Shown: positions 34,770-47,625, counted from the first letter of the stretch. The stretch: DNA of 64,000 nucleotides from Megaleporinus macrocephalus (GCA_021613375.1 CM038726.1:9928253-9992252); one strand, 5' to 3'. Made by a program: numbers and translations. The notes: generated by a model from the letters alone, not told the origin.

Positions 34770-36654
34770 CAGACAATTCCTTTTCTCTTTTACCAGTTAT
34801 CCCTGTGCATTCACCAACACAGATGTTCACTTACCTTTTCTTCACTGCTTCATTGTGGATGTTACTCATTAAAAGAATTAGAATCAGAATCACTTGATTT
34901 GTCAGCACCACAGATACAAGGAATTTGGCTCAAACATGTATGACGTAACATACTGACTGGAACCAAGAAGCACACAGACTGTTAACAAGTATTCAACTAA
35001 GAAAAATACAATTAAACAATATAGGAATAGGTGTAAATATTAGAGCATAAATGGATATGTATACATGCAGAAGTAGACAAAATACATAATATATAGAGAA
35101 TATATATACAGAATATTACAGAAAGATAAGCATTTTTAAACAAATACGTTTTACACCTGTACAGGCATGTTCTTAGTTTAGTTGGATTGTGGTTGTCTGT
35201 AATTCTGACTATTTCTAACTACTGTAATTATAACAATTAGACCACCTTTATTAGTTTTTAATGCAGAAATCCATGTAATTCCAAACCATTCATGTAGTTT
35301 TTCTTGCAGCTGTATATGGGATTCCTCTTATCTCATTCATTAGGTATATATGTTAACACTCTCTTGTTTATTCAGATCAAAATTAGGCACAACTGATTGT
35401 ACTTTCTTTGTAATCTGTGATGAGAGAGAGAGAAAGAGAGAGAGACAATCAATGAAATGGCCCAGCACTCTTTTCGAGGACTATTTAATATGCTGGACTT
35501 TGTGTTTAAGTGGAGATCTCTGGGTTTTTACCAAGAGCTTCTCTCTGGCTGTGATTCCTAAATTAAGATATTACATTTAAGATCCAGTAGTGACTCTGAT
35601 GCATGGACATAGGGTTGCATATGGACAGTTGGGACATGTCCCTACCAATATTTACACATAACAATATCACAAATACATTCCAATTCGTACATTATCTTTG
35701 GAGTCCAAGCCATATGAGATAATTTCCATGTGCCTCTTAAAGGTTCCGATGATGTTTAGGCTGCTAGTATTAAGGGGGGGGGCGGGGGGGGGGGGGGCAA
35801 ACATTGACCTCAAACACAGGCAAACATTATATCTTTCATGTGACTTACTGCTCAGTTCGGTTGTTGGCAAGTCGTTCCTCTGATGTTTCTTGTGGGACGA
35901 TTACCATAGATTCTCAGTTCTCACACATTTCCTCCTCGTTCTGTTCATCCACCAGTGCCCTCCACCCACTATCAGTGATCTGAAGGTGAGTGCAGCCTGA
36001 GAGGAGGTGGGAGAGAGAAGAGAGAGAGAGAGAGAGAGAATGACAAAATTAGAGAAAGACTCAGAGAGAGATGAACACTGAGAGCAGAGAAAGAAGCAGA
36101 GACAGAAAAGACCATAGAGTTTGAGACAAAAAAGCAGCAGATAGGGAGCAAAAAGAGGGAAAAAGGGCAGAAAGAGGGAGAGAGAGCAGGGAAAGACAGA
36201 GGGAGAGAGAGGATAAAAATGCTGTCCCAGTCTCTTTTCTACACCCGCTCAAGCGTCAGCAAGTATATAAATACACCTGCAGCCCAACACTGGAGTACAG
36301 CAGAGTCTCTGTGCACCTTAAAGAGGCCACTGAGCTCAGATCTGGACTTCACTGCTGCCTCATCCACCCAACACACGGTTCTCCATCATACCAACCCAAA
36401 CGGTGCTCCACTGGTACAACCTCAATACTTACTTCATGTGGTCAGAAGTAAATGAACAACCTGAGAATATAGTTTGAATCAAAGTACTGTTTTGAGTGTA
36501 ACATTTTAGTTAAAATTGCCTGTGACCACGTGAAGTAATTTTTATTGGTTGGACCATCAAAGCACGTTTACCAGAGTACTGAACATCTACGTCACTCTAC
36601 TGCAGGAACAGGGTGATACACTCTACATCACTCTTAACAACTCAGCCAACATGC
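34770..36654. other. Intergenic, no gene seen
   Basis: AT-rich, with a poly-G run at 35774, GA-rich DNA at 36010-36215, and otherwise unique sequence. Confidence 0.5.
35774..35797 (+). repeat. Poly-G run
   Basis: Twenty-three G interrupted by one C. Another G run lies at 44763-44779. Both could form quadruplexes and may be assembly-error prone. Confidence 0.95.
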
Positions 36655-37110
36655 CAGCTGCCAATAATATTGTGCTAGCACCAGCTAATATCCAGAGCTA
36701 ATATCCAGAGCTAATATCCAGAGCTAATATCCAGACGGACTGGGAGACTCAGTAAGGTCCTGGTAGGTGGTCACAGGTATCTGGAGTCATGCTGACTGCA
36801 GTGCATCCCACAGCTGCTGAAGGGCATGTATGGAGGATCCATAGAGCCAACATCACCGTCCATGTGGTCCCTCAGATGCTCAGTTGGGTTCAAGTCTGGG
36901 GAATTAGGCGTCCAGGGTCAGTACTTTAAAAATGTTGGTCAGCTCCAACGTGGGACATTTCTAGCCATCAGATCACTGGGTTGGGATGTTGAACAGAGCC
37001 ACCATGGCCCGGGGGTCTCGTTGTGTGATGAAGGGTCACAAACGTTTTCCGCTTCTCCCAGAAAAGACCCACCGTTTGGTTTACTGTGCAGCAGCTGTGC
37101 AGTAATCGGC
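36655..37110. mobile_element. Partial copy of the ATTATCATGAC TIR element
   Basis: Shares GACTGGGAGACTCAGTAAGG, GGTCACAGGTATCTGGAG, CAGATGCTCAGTTGGGTT and TGGGACATTTCTA with the element at 46839-47324. Near its left end the 14-bp unit AGCTAATATCCAGA is repeated four times (36686-36735). The terminal repeats are lost. Confidence 0.7.
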
Positions 37111-37139
37111 ACTCGTTCGGTGCTGGTTCTCACTCGAAG

Positions 37140-37375
37140 GGGACTCTGTGCCAGTCTGCCCGCCGCTCCGGATTAAAGGGTTAATCTGATGCCCCCCCGG
37201 TGCCGCCCGCCCGCTCAATAATTCAACGCCATTTTGTTGGCCGCTTTGGCGTCTGCCAAATCGGCTAGGGCAGGGCGGCCCTGGCCACTGTCGCCATGAC
37301 GACCATGGCGGGAGCCAATCAGGGGCCCGAGACGGAGTTGTCCCAGTTCCAGAGTTTAAAAAGTACAAGAGGGAC
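37140..37375. promoter_or_regulatory. GC-rich unique block with CCAAT box
   Basis: GC- and CpG-rich island between a TIR element and a polypurine tract. Contains GGGTTAATCTGATG, GCCATTTTGTTGGCCGCTTT, CGCCATGACGACCATGGCGG and GAGCCAATCAGG (inverted CCAAT type). It could be a promoter or conserved element; no attached exon was recognised. Confidence 0.35.
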
Positions 37376-37377
37376 AG

Positions 37378-38240
37378 TGAGATCGAGAGCAAGCAAAAGA
37401 GAGAGAGAGGGAGAGAGGGAGCGAGGGAGAGGGAGAAAAAGAAAGGGAGAAATACAAAGAAAGTGGGAGGCATGGGAGAGGGAGAAAGAGAGAGAGGAGG
37501 GAGGCAAGAGCAAAAAAGAAAGAGACAAAAGAGTGGGGGAGAGAGAGAGATGGAGAAAGAGAGAGGGAGAGGGAGAAAAGAGAGGGAAGAAAGGAAAGAC
37601 AGAAGAAGAAAGGAAAAAGAGGGAGAAAGCGTGGGGGAGAGAGATGGAGAAAGAGAGAGGGAGAGGGAGGAAAGAGAGGGAAGAAAGGAAAGACAGAAGA
37701 AGAAAGGAAAAAGAAGGAGAAAGAGTGGGGGAGAGAGATGGAGAAAGAGAGAGGGAGGAAAGAGAGGGAAGAAAGGAAAGACAGAAAAAGAAAGGAAAAA
37801 GAAGGAGAAAGAGTGGGGGAGAGAGATGGAGAAAGAGAGAGGGAGAGGGAGAAAAGAGAGGGAGCAAAGGAAAGACAGAAGAAGAAAGGAAAAAGGAGAA
37901 AAAGTGGGGGAGAGATGGAGAAAGAAAGAGGGAGAGGGAGAAAAAAGAGGGAGGAAAGGAAAGCGAGGGGGAGAGAGCGAGAGAAGAGGAGAGGGAGAAA
38001 GTGAAAAGAGAAGGAGAGGGAAAAAGATAGAGGGGAGAGAGAGAAAAAATAGTGGGGGCAAGAGTGGAGGGTGTGCATGAGAGAGATAGAGAAAGTGAGA
38101 GAGAACAAGATAAAGAAAACGAAGGACAGAACAAGCAGGGTCAAAATAAAGAGTTAGAAAGAGTGAGAGAGAGGAGAATGACACAGAGACAATGAGTGCT
38201 GAGGAGAGAGACAGAAAATAGAGATGGGGATAGAGTGAGT

Positions 38241-38300
<60 letters not shown>

Positions 38301-38660
38301 AGAGAGAGGATGAGACAGACTGGCAGAAAGAATAGACAGAGACATGAGATGGAAGTAAAAAGAGGGACAGGGAGTAAAAGGTGGATAGAGAGAAAGAGTA
38401 TATAAAGAGAGACAGAGAGAAGCAATAGCAGAAAGAGAGAGGGTGCATTAGAGATGGAGAAAGGGAGAGCGAGAACAATCAAGACAAAAAAATGAGAGAG
38501 AGAAAGTAGAAGAACATGGAAAGAACGCGTTCTAAGGAAAAGAGACAGAAAGGAGAGAGAAAGATAAAGAGGGGAGAGAGAACGATAGCATGCAAATCTA
38601 AGAACGAGAGTGATGAAGAAAGAAGAGGAAGAGACTGAAACGATCCTGAAAGAGTTCCAA
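37378..38660 (+). repeat. Polypurine tract, 1.3 kb, GA-rich
   Basis: Almost pure A/G on the plus strand. Between about 37528 and 37960 a unit of about 86-100 bp, marked by GTGGGGGAGAGAGATGGAGA, repeats five times. The remainder is irregular GA with a pure (GA)n run at 38245-38297. Frames of 465, 271, 262 and 244 residues here are repeat artefacts. Confidence 0.93.
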
Positions 38661-38856
38661 ATAAGCTTCATATAAATAATCTGATTATCTTAATCTGCAC
38701 GCTGAGGCAGCAGAACTGACTTTACTAGAAGACACAGCTTTAAAAGTCCAGCTGCTCAACATATACACAATGAAGTAAACTGTAAACACAGCACTCGTCT
38801 TCTCTCCAGCCGTCCATCTCCATACACACCTCTTTACTGCAGACTCTCTAAGAGGA

Positions 38857-39118
38857 ATTCCATCCATCCATTATCTTTGCTTTATCCTGCTAGTCGGGGT
38901 CACAGGGGAGCTGGACGGGTCACCAGTCCATCACATGGACCATCACACACTCACACATACAGGCAGTTTAGAGTGAGTGATCAACCTAACATGCATGTGT
39001 TTGGAGAAAACTGGAGTACCCAGAGGAAACCCACTCAAGCACGGAGAGAACATAAAACCTCCACACAGAACCACCCGGACCATCCAACCCTGATCATCTT
39101 ACTTTGAGGAGACAGTGC
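38857..39118 (-). mobile_element. tRNA-derived SINE-like element, copy 2
   Basis: Minus-strand copy of the same element as at 10.1 kb: shares GCAGTTTAGAGTGAGTGATC, AACCTAACATGCATGT and GAGGAAACCCACTCAAGCAC. Its tRNA-like end merges into the 20-bp array. It has internal deletions (for example after GGGGAGCTGGAC). Confidence 0.7.
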
Positions 39119-39616
39119 TGACCACTACACCACCATACTGACCACTACACCACCATACTGACCACTACACCACCATACTAACCACTACACCACCGTATTA
39201 ACCACTACACCACCATACTAACCACTACACCACCATACTAACCACTACACCACCATACTAACCACTACACCACCATACCGACCACTACACCACCATACTG
39301 ACCACTACACCACCATACTGACCACTACACCACCATACTAACCACTACACCACCGTATTAACCACTACACCACCATACTAACTACTACACCACCATACTG
39401 ACCACTACACCACCATACTAACCACTACACCACCATACTAACCACTACCCCACCGTATTAACCACTACACCACCATACTAACCACTACACCACCATACTA
39501 ACCACTACACCACCTTACTAACCACTACACCACAATACTAACCACTACACCACCATACTAACCACTACACCACCGTACTAACCACTACACCACCATACTA
39601 ACCACTACACCACCAT
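39118..39616. repeat. 20-bp tandem array expanded from SINE head, second locus
   Basis: About 25 copies of CCACTACACCACCATACTAA, with ACTG and GTATTA variants, fused to the SINE copy at 38857-39118. Same unit and same junction as at 10.3 kb. Confidence 0.95.
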
Positions 39617-40106
39617 GCTGCCTCTGAGAAGAATTACACTATTTAGATTTACATACGTTACAGGCTGATCAACATGAAAACCTCTCCATATGTGGAGCTC
39701 AGACTGTTTCACTGTGATATAGAGATGAGGGCGGAGGCTGAGCTGGCTGAGCAGTGAGTGCTGGTATAAGACTGTCGGTTTTCTACAATACAAACAGCTG
39801 GGATGCTGTACAAGACATGAAGAAAAACAGAACGCAATAATGAAATCATTTAAAACCTTTATTCCTTTATTTAACTGAAACACGTGTCAAGACAACATAT
39901 CAAATGCTGAAACTGGGAATGTTGTGCCGGTATCAAATTCTAAATAGGCATATCGTTCAATTAGTCAGTTTAACAGCGTTTATATGATTTGTACATCATT
40001 GCATCATGTTTTTATAGACATTTTTGCTCAGAAACCCGCACACTGGGTTTTGGATGCCAGCACAGTCCATACAGTCATATGCACGGATCAGTCATGGATA
40101 ACACTC

Positions 40107-40180
<74 letters not shown>

Positions 40181-40414
40181 TTTGTGACGAAATAAATGAA
40201 AATTTCTACGTAGAAGGTAACTTTTTACTACTGAACATATCAAGCAGGAAAACACAAAATGTGACCAAATGTTGTTGTATTTTTGATTTTATAGTGAAGT
40301 CAGCAAATAAGTTAAGATTGTGCACCAAAACACAAAGTTCAGCCCCAAAACTGGATTAGCGTGTGTCAAGCTTTTGCATATGTCTAGAAAACGCTACTGC
40401 TACTCTTCTTAAGC
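39617..40414. other. Intergenic, no gene seen
   Basis: Unique AT-rich DNA with one (TA)n run. Confidence 0.55.
40110..40177. repeat. (TA)n microsatellite
   Basis: About 34 uninterrupted TA units in otherwise unique AT-rich DNA. Confidence 0.97.
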
Positions 40415-41105
40415 TGCATTACATACTATATACAATACTATACTATTACATACTATATACACTACTATACTACACTATTACATACTATATACAATAAAAT
40501 ATTATACTATACTATACTATTACATACTATATACAATACCATATTATTATATACTACATACAATACTATACTATCATATACTATATACAATACAATACTA
40601 TACTATATTACACAATTACATATTATATACAATACAATACTATACTATTGCATACTGTATACAGTACTATACTATGCTATTACATACTGTATACAATACT
40701 ATACTATATTATTACATACTGTATACAATACTATACTATACTATTACATACTATATACAATACTATATTATTACATACTATATACACTACTATACTATTA
40801 TATACTATATACAATACTGTACTATTATATACTATATACTATTCTATATTATCACATACTATACTATTACGTACTGTATACAATACTATACTTTACTATT
40901 ACATACTATTTGCAATACTATACTATGCAATTACATACTATATACAACACTATACTATTATATACTACATGCAATACTGAACTATTATATACTATATACT
41001 ATACTATATTATCACAAACTATATACAATACAATATTATGCTATACTATACTATTACATACTATATACAATACTATACCATACTATTACATACTGTATAC
41101 AATGC
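40415..41105. repeat. AT-rich minisatellite, TACTATATACAATACTATAC type
   Basis: About 690 bp of degenerate 30-45 bp units made from CTATACTATTACATACTATA and TACAATACTATA. Tyr/Ile-rich frames across it are artefacts. Confidence 0.93.
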
Positions 41106-41109
41106 GGTG

Positions 41110-41480
41110 TGTGTCAGAAAGCTTGTAAATCTGAGTATGGGATTATTTACCAGCTCAGTCTGGGGAGTGTTGTGACGGTGTCGGCTGCAGTTTGCACTGA
41201 ACTAATTGGCGCTACATTAGCCTAATAGCTCCACAAGCGACCTTCAGACGCCAAACGTGCCCCGGCTTGTGTAAATGAGATGTTTTGCTTAAGCACTTAA
41301 GAGAAGCTCTCTCACTCCCTCCGGCTGTCACCCCTGACTGTGCGCTGGAGAAACTTTGAAAACTCTCCGTCAACCTGTCACGCGGAGTTCAGCAGCGACT
41401 GCCGCACTACGACAGCATTAGCGGGCGAGAAAGTTCGGCTGAAGCTCATCTTCGCTACATGAGCACCACGTCCGTCTTTG
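41110..41480. promoter_or_regulatory. GC-richer unique block, possible regulatory DNA
   Basis: Non-repetitive CpG-containing DNA with the palindromic CTTAAGCACTTAAG near 41288 (contains an NKX2-like CACTTAA) between the AT-rich minisatellite and unique DNA. Function is unknown. Confidence 0.25.
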
Positions 41481-44400
41481 ATGTAAGCTGCTATAAGCTG
41501 TTGTGTCATGCGTCAGGCCGAGTTTAAGACAGACTGGCGTATCTCTATAGAGCCGGAGGCCGCTTCGCTTCATCCTGCACTACGGGGTTTTTGTGTGTGT
41601 GTGAAAGAAAGTAGCAAACAGAACCGCTCTGCAGCACAGTGCTAAGAGGGCTCCCTTAAAAATACAGATTATTTATTAACTGATAAACAGTTCTGCCTGT
41701 AACTTCATCCAGTGGATGTTTTGTTCCTATAATGGTCATATTAAGCATGATTGATTATGTTACATCATCTAAAAGATCAATTTCTTTTTGGCCTAATGTC
41801 CCATCAAAGTAACTTTTTGATCACTTCAGTGGGGACCAGTGAGCGTACCTCCTCCTCCCACCCGGCCCACCTCTCCTCGGAGGAAAACACAGCATGACTT
41901 TTAAAATCACGTCAACTTTAAAGTAGCATAATCTGATTCGACCAGTCACGCTGATTGGTCTGTTCATCCACTCTGTTCTGAGAAGAGCAGTTGAAGGCAG
42001 TACCACAGTGTTTGTAGGAGCCTAGCTTGCTGGTAAGCAGGTGCTGAGGATTGTGTTTTGAGATGACATCACCCTGTAACAGAGAAAAGGGTTGGAATTC
42101 TATTGAGGTGTTTCAGGCAGATGAGAAAAGTGGTTTCTTTCTCTGGCATGTGCTTTGGGCTTCACAGATGCCCAGATAGCTCCCACAAATACATATCTGC
42201 TGTGTGGGACCACCTTAAACGTTATACTAGTAGTTTCCTGTCATTGTCTTATTATGACAGTGATTATGTATGTGGTATGAGGTCAGATTTTACTGGATGA
42301 GTCATTTGTACATTATTCACATGGTGATCTGATGACGTTCATCTTACAGACTTTCTACTAACAGACTAATATTAATGTTAAATGTTACTGTGGATCATGC
42401 AGCAAGTAGCAGCACCACTTTCTTATTGAGTGCTTATTGGTGCTAAATGGCTAAAGAGTCAGAGCGTAATTATTTTAATTACTTATATCTATGGCAACGT
42501 TTGCAGTTTTGCCACAACCCGTTGCCATTTATCCCTCTTTAAGTAAAATTATTATTGTTATAACAGAAATCGCTATTTATCCACCAGCTTACTGTTTAAA
42601 TGTTTACTTTTCCAACTTATAGGCTAAATGCACCAGCTAATATGCAAATGTCAAACACACAAATACAGCAGAGTCTAAGATTTTAACTTGTGATTATTAA
42701 AAGTAAAAAAAAAAAAATTTATTGTTTATAAAGTCAAGAAATATGGTTTAAAAGACTGTTTAGCTCTGCCTACTGTTCAGGAACTGCTGTAGGGGTTATG
42801 CATGTGATGTAGATGGTGGACAACAGCGCTAGAAGATGCACTTACAGTAATACACAATGACAGAAAGGTGTTGTTGTTTTTGGCTGCAGTAATTGGATGT
42901 ACAGTGAACCCCAGTACACAAACGATCCAAAGACCCCAAAATATCCAGAAAGTGGACTTAACCTGTTAAATTTAAATAGGCACATTGGAAAGGACCGTCC
43001 TCTCACTCCATCATCTGTAGATCATTTCACGTCTGAAGATTATCACAGCTCTGGGACGTAGGCTTACACGACGACTGGATCTTAAGTCTGGCGCTATTCC
43101 AACAGTATGGGCGTGTAAGGAAACCAGCGAGAGGTGTTTAAGAGCCTCCGTGTACGTGGAGGTAAACCAGGTAAGCTCAGTTACTGAGCCTGCTTTAGCT
43201 GATGTTAGCTAACATTAGCTTCACTTGCTAAGTTTGGTGGTTCAAGTTATGCTAAGCTAACGTATTTGAATTATGAAGATTTATAGAGTCGTGTGAGAGC
43301 AAGTTCCACTTTCATCATATTTACTACAATAACTCTACCTCTATATCTGAGTTTAGCTGGTTGCTAGGCTGGTTGCTAGGCTGTTGTCATGAGTAATGTT
43401 GGTTATTTATCTAGATACTGTTTACACTCAGGATGAGCTGCTGTTGTGGGTGTGGTTGGACTAAAAGTATTAGGACTAAGTGATATGGTGGTCTTTTCTA
43501 CATTACAGCTCTTTCAGATTCAAATTCAGAAATATCATCAGAATCTGAAGAAGCAGCTCTGGAACATTCTCAGAGCTCTTCACTGTTGTCCACCAGTGAT
43601 GTTGCACAGTAGCGTTTAGGAATTTCCATAACGAGCTTGGGTTTTTCCGTAAATATAATTAAATCATCTATTTTAGAGCAAATTAAGCAGCACATTTTAT
43701 TTTCAGTCATGTTTATATATTTTCAGTATCTAAAAGAATGTGAAATCATCAGGGGGGTCCATAAGTGGTGCTTAGTCTTCAGTAGCCTGAGACGCCAGCA
43801 TGTAACTGCTGTGCCATGTAAGGCGGAAGCTGGCTAATAGGAAGGTGACGTCAGTGGAATACTTCAAAGTTGTCAGCACACATGTATAAGATTGTGATGA
43901 CACGTATAGTTTGTAACTGAGAGATACTTAGATGGGGGCGGTATTAATCTAATGAGTCCCCAGTTGACATAGGAAGGGGAGTAAAACGTGAACAGTGTCC
44001 GGCTGACGGGGTTGTCTTATTTTACAGTTTGTGGGTTTGTAGGCTCTCCAGGCACGCTGAAAAGTGTAGTAATAAATTCCACTATTTTTTTATTTATTTA
44101 AATTGTTCAAATGCAAATGGGCTTAAAGAAACCCGCGTTTCTATCAGCCGCTGGTTTGATCCCCAGTTGCGGCCACTGCGTCCTTGAGCAAAGCGAAGAT
44201 CTCAGGGCTCAGAAGCTGCTCAGAGACAGTATAATCAAAAGGCAAAGCTTGGGACTGACGAGCTCACATGCAGAGGAACATTTCGCAGGTTGGGTAACGT
44301 GCGGTTTGATGGCAGCTTCAAAGCACCCAGCAGTAACACGCGGCAAGTGCAAAACAGCTTAGCTTCCACTGCAGTATTAATGACGCTGATAATGTAGCTA

Positions 44401-45039
44401 TTAGGCTTAAATACTCAGCGTCAGACCGTGTACACACACACACACACATTTGCTCTGATAGGTGGGCCGTACCAACGTCATACAGCAATGTGCACTTGAA
44501 CCTGGTGAATAAAATACATGTAGAGTCACTGATATAATATTTTATACTATAAATAACATAAACATGCTAATACTCATTTAAACAATAGTGCAGTGCTGTG
44601 ATGATGGAGCAAGTGAGGTGGATGCAAGAGCCAAGACTGTTTATTTGGGCCCAGGTTTAAAGTACAGGCAGAAACAGCGGGAGTGGATATGTATAGGCAA
44701 AACTTTTGGTTTACCCAAACAAAGTATTGTGGTCCTATACTTTTACCACCCAAATCCAGTATGGGGGGGGGGGGGGGGGACCTAACCAAACCTGTGGAAC
44801 AAGCACAGTTTTAGAACGTTTAAATTAACAAATAAATGAAATAAAGTGGTAATGTGGCTCCTACACGTCTGCATAAGCAATAATTACCATATGTAAAAGA
44901 AAGAGCTCCCCATTAATAATTTAATAAGTGAATTCTAAGAATATTAAAGAATGTGTAAAATGCCAATACCTATGTTTGAATTGTCTAGAAAACTAGTTTC
45001 CCCTATGACCCTTCAGAGGAATTCTGGTCTTTCTAGATT
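41481..45039. other. Intergenic, mostly unique
   Basis: Longest repeat-poor stretch of the window. Open frames up to 83 residues carry no recognisable domains. Small features: a 12-13 bp duplication GGTTGCTAGGCT near 43360, a CA run near 44432, and poly-G at 44763-44779. Confidence 0.45.
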
Positions 45040-45324
45040 GTCAGTGAGTTTATTTAGCCCTTTCCAAGCTTCTCCTTGTGGAAACAACCCAGTATTATGT
45101 ACAGTTCTCATCTAATACCTGATTTGACTGCTCAGTACTTCATTAAGCTAAATCAGGATTGCTGCTGAAGGAACTGAACATTCATACAAAGTCTGGAGCG
45201 TCCAGGAGAAATCTGGAACTACACTTTGTTCTTCAAACTGGAGCTCAACATATGATCTACTTCTTTTACAATAATATATTCATGTTACTTTGTATTGTGT
45301 GTACGATTATATACATCAGTTCTA

Positions 45325-45330
<6 letters not shown>
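45040..45330 (+). mobile_element. Short TIR element, copy 2 (truncated)
   Basis: Closely matches 4225-4511 (shared TCTCCTTGTGGAAACAACCC, AGTATTATGTACAGTTCTCA, ATCTGGAACTACACTTTGTT). Its right end is replaced by a compound TA repeat. Confidence 0.7.
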
Positions 45331-45369
<39 letters not shown>

Positions 45370-45476
45370 GTATATAATATATATATATATATATACATAC
45401 ACACACTTTATATGTGTATTATATATTATATATAATACACAAGTTATGTAATACAGATGAACACATAGAAAACACC

Positions 45477-45561
<85 letters not shown>
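45328..45561. repeat. Compound (TA)n microsatellites
   Basis: TA runs at 45328-45394 (with TTATATAG interruptions) and 45478-45561, separated by AT-rich DNA. They replace the right end of the TIR element at 45040. Confidence 0.95.
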
Positions 45562-45563
<2 letters not shown>

Positions 45564-45869
45564 AGTCATGTATGTAAGCCATGATGTCTATTGCCAAAAC
45601 AACAGAATGGAAAAGGTTGTTAACCTGAGCTCTAATCCGTGTTCGGCATACATATTTAACACTGTGTGGGTGAGACAGTGGTGGGGGAGGGTCTCTACAC
45701 CAGATCACACTCCCCATGCTCCCTCTTCGCTCCCCCTGCCCCCCCCACATGACCCTGTGTGATGTCCTAGGCTCCAGGCTGTGTGTTACATTTTCATACG
45801 AGCTCAGCAGACTGAACCATCATCACTCACATGCCAGGGGGCGAATACAGCACTCACAACACTGTCACG

Positions 45870-45871
<2 letters not shown>

Positions 45872-45914
<43 letters not shown>

Positions 45915-45917
45915 AGA

Positions 45918-45951
<34 letters not shown>
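45872..45951. repeat. (GA)n microsatellite
   Basis: GA dinucleotides with AGAAGAGA interruptions. Confidence 0.95.
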
Positions 45952-45955
<4 letters not shown>

Positions 45956-46237
45956 AAATGTAGTACAAGAAACACTGACACTATAAAAAGTGAAAGAATC
46001 TATTCAGAATAACTGTCAGTATGAATTTCAGAGACAGATCTATTCATGCTCCGCCCACAAATACTCTTTATTTATTTATTTTTTGGTTAGACAGATTGCT
46101 GGTAAAAATCCAGTCCAACTTGATGGGCAATGGTAACTCAGTTCTTTTCTCAAATACCAGCATTTATTTATTACAAATGGTATTTATTATATAAATCAAT
46201 AAATATTGAATGAATAATTGAAATACTTGTGTATTAT

Positions 46238-47625
46238 CTTATTTAGGTGTGTTTAGGATCATTATCCTGTTGTAGACACCATCATCTTTCCCTCTTCAGC
46301 TGTTTATGGTGTGATGTTTACTTATAGAATTTGCTGGTATTGAATTGAATCCATTCTTCCCTCCACTGCCGAAGCAGCCAGTGCTAGACAGTTTGAGGGT
46401 TAGTGTTCTTTTGGTTCAATTCTGAAGTCGTTTTGCTTCTAACACACCTTCACTTACTGCAGCCATAACCTTCAAGTCCAACGGGACTGGTTTCCAAAAC
46501 GCATCAGGCTTGTTTAGATGTTCTTTTGCAAACGTCTGATGCTGAATTTTGTGGCAACTAAGCAGGAATGCTTTTCGTCTGACTCAGAAGGTCATAAAGG
46601 TCATATTTGTGGAACAGCGCGCCACCACTCCAGCTCCAGAGTCTTCCTCCTGAAGGTCTTTTGCAGTCAAGCAGGGGTTTTGCCTTTCCAGGAAATATTT
46701 TCTTGGTCTTCCAGACTTCAATTTGACCTCCATCGTTCCTGTTAAGTGCCATTTTTTAAATTACAAGGTCAGGAAACTGCTATGTGAACACACTTTGCTA
46801 TTTCTCCTGCTCTGTGGGCATCAGCTACACAGTAGAGTCACATTATCATGACCACCAGCTCATATCCAGAGTAACCGGGAGACTGGGAGACTAAATAAGG
46901 TCCTGCAAGGTTGTCACAGGTATCTGGAGAGGTATCCCATAGCTGATGGAGGGCACGTGGAGGAGAATCCATAGGGCCATCAATCCAGGTGGTACCACAG
47001 ATGCTCAGTTGAGTTAAAGCCTGGGAAACTAGGGGCCCAGAGTAGCACTGGGAAGTATTGGTCAGTTCTTCCAACCAATATGGGACATTTCTATCGTGTG
47101 ACGTGTCACATTGTCTTGATGGAAGATCCCATCAGCCCCAGGAAAATCGCCATGTATGGTGCACATGCTCTGCAACGATGGATTCATACCCAAGTCGGTT
47201 GAAGGGACCCCTCCACGTGGATGAGGGGCTCCAGCGAACATCACAAAAACATTTCCCAGACCATAACGCTGCCACCTACACGTTGCCACCAGCGACAGCA
47301 GGTGGTAGTCATGATAATGTTAAGCATGCTGGGCAGCTACTTAGAGGAGCCCATGGCTTTTGATTGTTGAGAGGCTTAAAATTTGCACCACCTGGACGTT
47401 CCTAATGATGACTGGGAATAAGCCACAGCCCTAACAAGCTAATTAAGGTCTGAGCTCTCAAATCTCTTGAGCTGCCCAAACGTTTGCACTGTGCTCCTTT
47501 CCTTTCATGCACAAAACAAAAAATAATTACATGAATCTCGCTTAAAACGGTAAAAAGAATGTTTCATCTTTATGAGGTCGTAAGTTCTACTCTGACTAAA
47601 AGTGTAACTAACGTCTCTCTGCTGG
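46238..47625 (-). mobile_element. Tc1-like element, interrupted by a nested insertion
   Basis: Minus-strand copy of a common fish Tc1-like family. The transposase body lies at about 46250-46830 (CAGGCTTGTTTAGATGTTCT, CTGAAGGTCTTTTGCAGTCA, GAAATATTTTCTTGGTCTTC). The start region is at 47325-47375, where ATGGGCTCCTCTAAGTAG gives MGSSK and then a stop where the family usually has Gln. The 5' leader runs to about 47625 (GCCCTAACAAGCTAATTAAG, AATGTTTCATC). The two halves are separated by the element at 46839-47324. Dead. Confidence 0.75.
46839..47324. mobile_element. Non-autonomous TIR element nested in Tc1-like copy
   Basis: Ends are inverted: ACATTATCATGACCACCAGC on the left and GGTGGTAGTCATGATAATGT on the right. 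The interior (GGAGACTGGGAGACTAAATA, GGTCAGTTCTTCCAACCAAT, GCACATGCTCTGCAACGATG) has no transposase I recognise. A related partial copy is at 36655-37110. Confidence 0.75.

Noticed and set aside
37081..38478. 465-residue minus-strand open frame, and the overlapping 271-, 262-, 244- and 205-residue frames
   Set aside because: All lie in a polypurine/polypyrimidine tract where stop codons are rare. Products are Ser/Leu/Phe- or Arg/Glu/Lys-only with no domain.
40648..41225. 183- and 110-residue Tyr/Ile/Leu-rich frames
   Set aside because: Translation of the AT-rich TACTATATACA minisatellite.
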